Assembly: GCA_900766815.1 (NCBI GenBank)
Contig: CAAFWV010000067.1
Coordinates: 1-20,875 of the forward strand
DNA from: Lachnospiraceae bacterium
Lineage (GTDB): Bacteria; Bacillota; Clostridia; Lachnospirales; Lachnospiraceae
Length of the DNA: 20,875 nucleotides
Direction of reading: 5' to 3'
The notes below the pieces were generated by a model. The model did not search any database and was not told where the DNA came from. It was given only the letters and a program-made list of their open reading frames with translations. This document shows, one piece after another, positions 15,793 through 20,875 of this stretch (position 1 is its first letter; each line of letters begins with the position of its first letter). A program made the translations under genes and the position numbers.

Positions 15793-17184
15793 ATGAAGGA
15801 TAAAAGACAAAATAATAATTATAGAAACAGTAATATACAATCAGAGAATAATGCATCACCTATAATCCGGGATGTGAAGTCCAAGTCACAGGGGAATAAT
15901 GCCGGGATTAACGATACATTTGACGCAAATGCAGAGATTATCGATAACAGATACAGAATAATAAGAGAGCTCGCAAGGGGAGGCATGGGTGCAGTCTATC
16001 TTGTTAACGATATCAGGCTTCATAAGGACTGGGCTGCCAAGATTGTCGTGGGACTTGAGGACAACGAGTTACTTGCCCTCAAGAAGGTGAGTCATCCGCT
16101 TTTTCCACGAATAGTTGACAGTATTGCAACCGATGATGGTGTATGGATTATTATGGATTATTTCGAGGCTTCAAGCCTAAAAGAGGCAGTAAAGGATATG
16201 AGCTTCACCATTGACAGGATATATGATATCGCAATCAGCCTTGCCGAGGCTCTTAACTACCTTCACACACTTCCGCTGCCGATGCTCTACATGGACTGCA
16301 AGCCTTCCAATGTGCTGATTACTAAGGATGGAAATATAAGACTGATTGATCTGGGCTCCGTGTATATTCCGAACGCCCCCAATCCCGGAAGGGTAAGCGG
16401 CACACCGGGCTATGCCTCCCCCGAGCAGAGAAAGAATCTGCACATTGATGCGCGCTCTGACATTTACTCATTCGGGAAAACCATAGAATTTATCCTGCGC
16501 AATTCGAATATAAATAAGAGCAGGGATTACAGAGAACTTAAGGAAATAATCAAGAAATGCACCGCCTTCTGTCCCGGCGACCGTTACAGCAGTATGATTA
16601 ACGTTATCGGTCACCTAAGGGAGCGAAGCTCGGGCGTCCAAAGTGCTGTCATTAACACAGTAAAACAATTCCTGTGGTTCTTCTATAAATTCTCACTGGC
16701 GCTTTTTACAATAATTGCATTTAAGACCTACAGTGAGGTGAATGAAATCGAATTCATGCTTATGGGAATTGCACTTCTTGTTCTGCTGATAATTAACTGC
16801 AGAAGGCAGCTCAACTCATCGATGGAGGAGCTGATGTGTATAGAGGATGTACATCTCACTATGGGAAGCAGGCTGCTTATGATTGAATTCATCTTCCTGC
16901 TGCCTCTGTTTGCCCTGCAGTCGGATTATTGCCTGGCCAGTTCAGACACCCCGGGTGAAGGTACGGTGAGACTTAAGATTGTCGAGAATGGGGAATCTGA
17001 TTCTATGGCAAACGATAATGATGCATTTCTTCCCCGTGTGACAGTGATTAATTCCCTGGGGCATCAGGTTCTCTATAAGGGTCAGACGGTTACGGTAGAT
17101 TCCGATAACAATGTGACAGTCCATATCCCAAAAGACAGTATCGATGAGAATAACCCGCCGGTTCAGGCATTCATTGATGAATGA
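15793..17184 (+). CDS. Membrane-anchored Ser/Thr protein kinase without PASTA repeats
   Basis: The 463-residue protein has an Asn-rich N-terminal tail (1-45), a Hanks-type kinase domain (about 52-280) and a membrane part. Kinase motifs are ARGGMGAVY (61-69), Lys83 in WAAK, a likely partner Glu92, the catalytic loop YMDCKPSN (166-173, Asp168), DLG instead of DFG (186-188) and GTPGYASPEQ (203-212). The HRD motif reads YMD, so the Arg of RD kinases is absent and activation-loop control probably differs. Three hydrophobic segments (about 293-310, 321-336, 360-377) follow, then an outward-facing, beta-rich tail of about 85 residues. PrkC-type kinases have one membrane segment and PASTA repeats; neither pattern is present. 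GGGAGG precedes the ATG. It is probably co-transcribed with the phosphatase. Confidence 0.9.
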   Translation: MKDKRQNNNYRNSNIQSENNASPIIRDVKSKSQGNNAGINDTFDANAEIIDNRYRIIRELARGGMGAVYLVNDIRLHKDWAAKIVVGLEDNELLALKKVSHPLFPRIVDSIATDDGVWIIMDYFEASSLKEAVKDMSFTIDRIYDIAISLAEALNYLHTLPLPMLYMDCKPSNVLITKDGNIRLIDLGSVYIPNAPNPGRVSGTPGYASPEQRKNLHIDARSDIYSFGKTIEFILRNSNINKSRDYRELKEIIKKCTAFCPGDRYSSMINVIGHLRERSSGVQSAVINTVKQFLWFFYKFSLALFTIIAFKTYSEVNEIEFMLMGIALLVLLIINCRRQLNSSMEELMCIEDVHLTMGSRLLMIEFIFLLPLFALQSDYCLASSDTPGEGTVRLKIVENGESDSMANDNDAFLPRVTVINSLGHQVLYKGQTVTVDSDNNVTVHIPKDSIDENNPPVQAFIDE

Positions 17185-17192
17185 GGGAGCAA

Positions 17193-17921
17193 TCATCGCG
17201 GAATAATACAATCAAACCTGATTGCCTTGCCTGAATATGAATAGTCAGGTCTTCGACCGTCAAGATACGCTCCCTTAAGAGGCCGCTTGATTACTATCTT
17301 CTTAGGTCTTACTGCAAGAGCCGCCTCGAGCAGGTCATGCTCAGATGCGCAGGGGCTCTCAAGATTATGCAGGAGCTGGAATTTCTTCTTAATCAGTGCA
17401 GACTTATTGCGCTCAGGGAACATGGGATCCAGATAGACAACATCCGCCCGGTCTGTATATGTCGGAAGAAGTTCAATACTGTCGCCTTCACTCAGGCTCA
17501 TCCTTGAGATAATGCCTAACATGGACACTGATGCTCTCTTCATACTGTCCTTTAGAAGCTCACAGATAACCGGATTATACTCTATCATCCTGACATCAAA
17601 TCCGGCTGCCGCAAGAAGGATAGAATCCTCTCCAAGCCCCGCAGTCGCATCAACTACCCTGATGCTGCCCTCGTGGTTACGTATCCTGCAGGCCTTAACG
17701 ATAAGTTCCTTCTCGAGATTTGCCTTGCTTAATCTGCGTTTGCCATCAAGCTCACCGGTAAGAGTAAGCGAGCCCTTAACAAGACTGAGCATACCATCAG
17801 AATATCTCAGGTACAGCTCATCTTCGGCAATATCGCCCGCCTTATCTGTAATGTCACACATAAGGCGACGGGCAAGCTCAAATACATATTCATTTGACGG
17901 GTTGTCTGTATATAATTTCAT
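17193..17921 (-). CDS. RsmJ-like class I SAM-dependent methyltransferase
   Basis: The 242-residue protein has a Rossmann methyltransferase core with motif I DATAGLGEDS (91-100), an acidic residue in MIEYNP (112-117) and a motif IV region with YLDPMFPERNKSAL (163-176). This combination, with KRPLKGAYL, matches the RsmJ family, which methylates the N2 of G1516 in E. coli 16S rRNA. The rRNA target here is inference; the DPMFP motif fits base-amino methylation. The start is ATG 17919-17921 with a weak AAAGAGA site. It lies downstream of the tRNA terminator and has no obvious promoter of its own. Its 3' end faces the kinase gene with 8 bases between the stops. Confidence 0.85.
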   Translation of the reverse strand: MKLYTDNPSNEYVFELARRLMCDITDKAGDIAEDELYLRYSDGMLSLVKGSLTLTGELDGKRRLSKANLEKELIVKACRIRNHEGSIRVVDATAGLGEDSILLAAAGFDVRMIEYNPVICELLKDSMKRASVSMLGIISRMSLSEGDSIELLPTYTDRADVVYLDPMFPERNKSALIKKKFQLLHNLESPCASEHDLLEAALAVRPKKIVIKRPLKGAYLDGRRPDYSYSGKAIRFDCIIPR

Positions 17922-17959
17922 CTATACATCTCTTTATCGAAGATTATTTCAATTAAACA

Positions 17960-17986
17960 AAAATCCCCGGGAAATCCTTCCCGGGG
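17960..17986 (-). terminator. Strong intrinsic terminator after tRNA-Thr
   Basis: A perfect 9-bp GC-rich stem CCCCGGGAA/TTCCCGGGG (17965-17973 and 17978-17986) with a 4-base loop is followed on the minus strand by ATTTTTGTTT. It begins six bases after the tRNA 3' end and closes the tRNA unit. Confidence 0.88.
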
Positions 17987-17991
17987 TTACA

Positions 17992-18064
17992 AGCTGTAAA
18001 CCGGAATCGAACCGGTGACCTCAACACTACCAATGTTGCGCTCTACCTACTGAGCTATTACAGC
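17992..18064 (-). tRNA. tRNA-Thr (anticodon GGT)
   Basis: The 73-base cloverleaf is complete: acceptor GCTGTAA/TTACAGC, D stem GCTC/GAGC, anticodon stem CAACA/TGTTG with loop TTGGTAG (anticodon GGT, reads ACC/ACU), a 5-base variable loop, and T arm ACCGG-TTCGATT-CCGGT. The discriminator base is U, as is common for tRNA-Thr. CCA is not encoded. It lies between sigH and a strong terminator and has its own promoter. Confidence 0.97.
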
Positions 18065-18094
18065 ACTCAAGTACTTTCGCACTCAACAAACGAT

Positions 18095-18123
18095 ATATTA
18101 TCAGAGAATCAGCCACATGTCAA
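18095..18123 (-). promoter_or_regulatory. Promoter for tRNA-Thr overlapping the sigH stop codon
   Basis: A perfect TTGACA (18118-18123) contains the sigH stop TGA (18120-18122). Seventeen bases downstream is TAATAT (18095-18100), preceded by TG as in extended -10 promoters. The start near 18088 leaves about 24 bases for 5' processing. Confidence 0.6.
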
Positions 18124-18731
18124 TTGATAATACGTTTGATTTTACCTTTAATTCTCTGAAGTGCATTGTCTATGGATTTATCACTTTTCATAAGCGTCGC
18201 GGCTATCTCTGTATAATCCATACCGCCCAGATACAGCGTCAGCACACGCTTCTCATATTCGCTAAGCGCCGAATCAATCTCGCCCTGAAGCCTCTCCACA
18301 TTCTCCCTGTCAATAAGCATATCCTCGGGATTCCTGCTCTTGATATCGGTGAGCTCCTCAATCAGACTTAAGCCTCCGTCCTCACCGTCTGCCGATTCAG
18401 CATTAAGCGAGATTCCCTGATTGAGTGGCTGGTGCTTCTTGCAGTTGCTCGCTTTCACTGCTGATACCATATTATTGACTATACATATATTGGCAAAAGT
18501 GCTAAACTTAGCTTCCTTCTCCTCGTCAAAATCCCTTATCGCCTTGAACAGACCGATCATGCCCTCCTGGATAAGGTCCTCAGCCTCAGCTCCCCACATA
18601 TACATAGACTGAGCTCTGCTTCTGACTAAGCCCTTATACTTACTGCAAAGGAAATCATATATCTCATCATTGCCATCGCGGAGTAACCTAATCAGTTCTT
18701 CATCCGACAAATCACAGTATCTGTGCTCCAT
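18120..18731 (-). CDS. sigH: RNA polymerase sigma-70 family factor, SigH (Spo0H) type
   Basis: SigH directs transition-state and early sporulation or competence genes in Firmicutes. The product of about 203 residues shows region 2 (LIRLLRDGN; YMWGAEAEDLIQEGMIGLFKAIRDFD, with KFSTFANICI) and region 4 (SEYEKRVLTLYLGGMDYTEIA and a DNA-binding helix with SDKSIDNALQRIK). Region 3 and region 1.1 are absent, as expected for SigH. The ATG at 18729-18731 follows AAGGCGG by 5 bases and gives the usual N-terminus just ahead of SDEELI. An upstream ATG (18758) would overlap rlmB by 17 bases. It is the last protein gene of the cysS-mrnC-rlmB unit, the typical clostridial position of sigH. The window does not show whether this strain sporulates. 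Confidence 0.9.
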   Translation of the reverse strand: MEHRYCDLSDEELIRLLRDGNDEIYDFLCSKYKGLVRSRAQSMYMWGAEAEDLIQEGMIGLFKAIRDFDEEKEAKFSTFANICIVNNMVSAVKASNCKKHQPLNQGISLNAESADGEDGGLSLIEELTDIKSRNPEDMLIDRENVERLQGEIDSALSEYEKRVLTLYLGGMDYTEIAATLMKSDKSIDNALQRIKGKIKRIIN

Positions 18732-18741
18732 TAATACCGCC

Positions 18742-19497
18742 TTATTTCTTAGAGGCATTCATCCTCTGTCTAACTATTTCAAACCCCAGCACACCCGCAG
18801 CAACGGATGCATTAAGGCTGTCAATATCTCCCTTCATAGGAATAGAGGCAACATAATCGCAGGCTTCCTTCACCAGTCTGCTGACACCGTCGCCTTCGTT
18901 GCCTATAACCAGTCCGATTGATCCTGTAAGATTCAGGTCATACATGGTATCACCGCCCATGTCGGCGCAGACGAACCACATTCCCTTTTTCTTGAGTTCC
19001 TCGATGGTCTTGGTAATATTGGTTACTCTTACAACCGGAGTATAATTCAGTGCCCCGGCACTAGTCCTTGCCACGGTCGAGGTAAGTCCAACCGCTCTGT
19101 TCTTGGGTATAATGACTCCATGTGCCCCCGACAGATTGGCAGTTCTGATAATCGCTCCGAGATTATGAGGATCTTCTATATTATCGAGGATATAGACGAA
19201 GGGCGGCTCACCCTTACTCTCCGCCAGAGCGAAGATATCCTCAAGCTCACTGTATTCATATGCTGCCGTATAGGCTATTACACCCTGATGCATTCCTGTC
19301 TCAGACATCATATCCAGACGTTCACGGCTCACATATTTAATGAAGGTATCCTTTTTCTTAGCCTCTCTCTTGATAGTCATAATAGGACCATCATTGCATC
19401 CGTCTAAGATATAGAGCTTATCTATAACCTTACCCGACCTGAAGGCTTCTATTACAGGATTCCTTCCTTCTATATAATTCTCAATTACCTTATCCAT
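18742..19497 (-). CDS. rlmB: 23S rRNA guanosine-2'-O-methyltransferase RlmB (SpoU/TrmH family)
   Basis: This is a 251-residue SpoU-family enzyme with an N-terminal substrate-binding domain (EGRNPVIEAFRSG, 10-22) and a C-terminal knotted SPOUT domain. Visible motifs are DNIEDPHNLGAIIRTA (motif 1, with catalytic Asn and Arg), IGLVIGNEGDGVSR (motif 2) and IPMKGDIDSLNASVAAGV (motif 3). RlmB methylates G2251 of 23S rRNA in E. coli; the family cannot be fully separated from other TrmH-like enzymes by motif alone. The ATG at 19495-19497 overlaps the TGA of mrnC (TGATG), a coupling arrangement. Neighbours mrnC and cysS are its standard clostridial partners. Confidence 0.92.
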   Translation of the reverse strand: MDKVIENYIEGRNPVIEAFRSGKVIDKLYILDGCNDGPIMTIKREAKKKDTFIKYVSRERLDMMSETGMHQGVIAYTAAYEYSELEDIFALAESKGEPPFVYILDNIEDPHNLGAIIRTANLSGAHGVIIPKNRAVGLTSTVARTSAGALNYTPVVRVTNITKTIEELKKKGMWFVCADMGGDTMYDLNLTGSIGLVIGNEGDGVSRLVKEACDYVASIPMKGDIDSLNASVAAGVLGFEIVRQRMNASKK

Positions 19498-19925
19498 CAA
19501 ATATCAATCTCCAGCTTCTGAAGTCCTAAGCTAATAAGTTCAAGGATTCTGTCATTGCGGTTAAGCAGATACAGATATCCGATAAGCGCCTCTAAGCCTG
19601 TCGCTCTGCGATAGTCCTGAATGGATGCATTCTTTGCACTGCTGTAGCTGTGAGCATTGCGCCCTCTCTTATATACAGCCCCTTCCTCTTCAGTCATATC
19701 ATCCATTAATGCCTTAGCCATGTCAGACTGTGTTGGTGCCTTCACAATATCAGCCTTGAGCTTATGAAGCTTGTTAGGTTGCCTGTTGGCACGACATACT
19801 ATAACACTCCTTATCACAAGGTCGAATACACAATCCCCGATAAAAGCAAGAGTAAGCGGCGAATAAGAATTAATATCCGCTTCCTCTATCTTAAAGTCCA
19901 GCTTAATCTCATCAAGAAAGCTCAT
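19497..19925 (-). CDS. mrnC: Mini-ribonuclease III (Mini-III)
   Basis: Mini-III is an RNase III catalytic domain without a dsRNA-binding domain. In Bacillus subtilis it matures the 23S rRNA ends. The 142-residue protein shows LTLAFIGDCVFDLVIR (25-40, catalytic Asp31), KAPTQSDMAKAL, YKRGRNAHSYSSAKNAS and a final acidic helix (TGLEALIGYLYL). The ATG at 19923-19925 overlaps the cysS stop as TGATG and has GGGAG upstream; an in-frame ATG five codons earlier (19940) lies inside cysS and is less likely. The position between cysS and rlmB is the conserved one. Confidence 0.93.
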   Translation of the reverse strand: MSFLDEIKLDFKIEEADINSYSPLTLAFIGDCVFDLVIRSVIVCRANRQPNKLHKLKADIVKAPTQSDMAKALMDDMTEEEGAVYKRGRNAHSYSSAKNASIQDYRRATGLEALIGYLYLLNRNDRILELISLGLQKLEIDI

Positions 19926-20875
19926 CAGACTCTCTCCCATACTACGCCTTCACGGGTATCCTTAATGGCAATGCCCTTTGCTAGGAGCTCATCTCTTATG
20001 GCATCAGCCTTAGCGAAGTCCCTGCTCTTCTTAGCCTCTGCTCTCTCTGCAATCTTGGCCTCTACAAAGGCAGTGAGCTCATCATCAACCCCCTCATCCT
20101 TTGCATCCTCCTTAAGAAGATCAAGACTTAAGACTCTGTCGAAATCCTCAATTACCGCTCTTTTTGCAGCATCTGACATATCTGACTTAAGAACATCATA
20201 TACAAGAGTAATTCCCATCGAGGTATTGATATCATTACCAACCTCGCTTGCGAACTTATCATGCCACTCCTTAAGCGCAGCCTCATCAATGTCACCCTCA
20301 GTTGAAAGTGCGGCAATTCTCTTCTTAAGCTTCTTATATGTATCAGCAACCTGATTCAGGATTTCCTCCTTGAATACCAGTGGCTTACGGTAATGACTCT
20401 GAAGGCAGAACATTCTGTATACTATAGGATCATATCCGTCCTCTTCCAGCTTGCTTACTGTAAGAAAACCGCCCTTAGACTTACTCATCTTGCCCCTCTC
20501 ATCATTGAGATGGTGCACATGGAACCAGTAGTTACACCACTTATGACCTGTGAAGCTCTCAGTCTGTGCAATCTCATTGGTATGGTGAGGGAACATATTA
20601 TCAATTCCGCCACAGTGAATATCCATATATTCGCCAAGGTGCTTCATACTGATGCATGAGCACTCAATATGCCAGCCCGGATAGCCGACACCCCAGGGAG
20701 AATCCCACTTGAGAGCCTGGTCCTCGAACTTGGACTTGGTGAACCATAATACAAAATCGTTCTTATTCTTCTTATTCTCATCCTCGCTTACATCATCACG
20801 CACTCCCGCCATGAGCTCGTCCTCATTCTGATTGCCGAATACGTAATAATTGTCAAGCTTAGAGGTATCAAAATA
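19925..20875 (-). CDS. cysS: Cysteinyl-tRNA synthetase, partial (N-terminus off the right edge)
   Basis: CysRS charges tRNA-Cys in the cytosol. The reading frame is open to the window edge on the minus strand, so the N-terminal third with the HIGH motif is missing; the ATG at 20812 is internal. The 316 visible residues begin at FDTSKL and show FVLWF, GWHIECS and IHCGGIDNMFPHHTNE, which carry three of the four zinc ligands (Cys, His, Glu), then KMSKSKG, SHYRKPL and the helical anticodon-recognition region ending VVWERV. It is the first gene of the cysS-mrnC-rlmB-sigH unit and overlaps mrnC by one base at TGATG. Confidence 0.97.
   Translation of the reverse strand, partial: YFDTSKLDNYYVFGNQNEDELMAGVRDDVSEDENKKNKNDFVLWFTKSKFEDQALKWDSPWGVGYPGWHIECSCISMKHLGEYMDIHCGGIDNMFPHHTNEIAQTESFTGHKWCNYWFHVHHLNDERGKMSKSKGGFLTVSKLEEDGYDPIVYRMFCLQSHYRKPLVFKEEILNQVADTYKKLKKRIAALSTEGDIDEAALKEWHDKFASEVGNDINTSMGITLVYDVLKSDMSDAAKRAVIEDFDRVLSLDLLKEDAKDEGVDDELTAFVEAKIAERAEAKKSRDFAKADAIRDELLAKGIAIKDTREGVVWERV

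Noticed and set aside
15793..17184. Kinase treated as an inactive pseudokinase because HRD and DFG are altered
   Set aside because: Lys83, the catalytic Asp168 with the following Lys and Asn, and Asp186 are all present, so catalysis is likely intact.
19925..20812. cysS beginning at ATG 20812
   Set aside because: The frame continues upstream to the window edge with conserved CysRS sequence (FDTSKL, FGNQ), so the ATG is internal.

Overview
The gene content, the order cysS-mrnC-rlmB-sigH, a PolC-type replicative polymerase, strong GGAGG ribosome-binding sites and moderate GC all point to a low-GC Gram-positive of class Clostridia, most probably a Lachnospiraceae relative. This is inferred from protein families and gene order; the species cannot be named from the window. 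Nearly everything lies on the minus strand, and most of it is core housekeeping. I see no insertion sequence, phage gene or CRISPR array.

Layout from left to right. At 1-1186 is the N-terminal two-thirds of typA (bipA), cut by the window edge. It follows the magnesium transporter gene mgtE (1214-2563) on the minus strand. mgtE has its own near-consensus promoter, embedded in the terminator of the upstream gene. Its leader carries a 36-codon upstream ORF whose start is covered by a perfect inverted repeat, and no recognisable M-box. Next comes an operon of a coiled-coil small protein (6093-6530), a class A penicillin-binding protein with a cysteine-rich tail (3415-6090) and a YigZ/IMPACT protein (2771-3415). 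A DUF1905 plus C39-like cysteine-peptidase protein stands alone at 6638-7303. It is followed by a 256-base gap that holds three hairpins.

At 7560-8998 fchA and folD overlap. This FolD lacks the lysine and glutamine expected for its cyclohydrolase activity, so FchA probably supplies that step of one-carbon metabolism. polC (9100-13803) carries an unusual Gly/Ala/Ser-rich linker and is co-transcribed after ispG (13832-14884), which has a clear promoter. Divergent from ispG are the only plus-strand genes in the window: a PP2C phosphatase and a membrane-anchored Ser/Thr kinase without PASTA repeats (15070-17184). These probably form a reversible phosphorylation switch.

The kinase runs tail-to-tail into an RsmJ-like methyltransferase (17193-17921). 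To its right are a strong terminator, tRNA-Thr(GGT) and sigH, and then rlmB, mrnC and cysS joined by stop/start overlaps. cysS is cut at the right edge. This last block is a translation and RNA-processing operon (tRNA charging, 23S maturation, 23S methylation) ending in a sigma factor.

The features most worth following up are the mgtE leader, the FolD/FchA division of labour, the PASTA-less kinase/phosphatase pair, the DUF1905-peptidase fusion and the hairpin cluster at 7364-7511.
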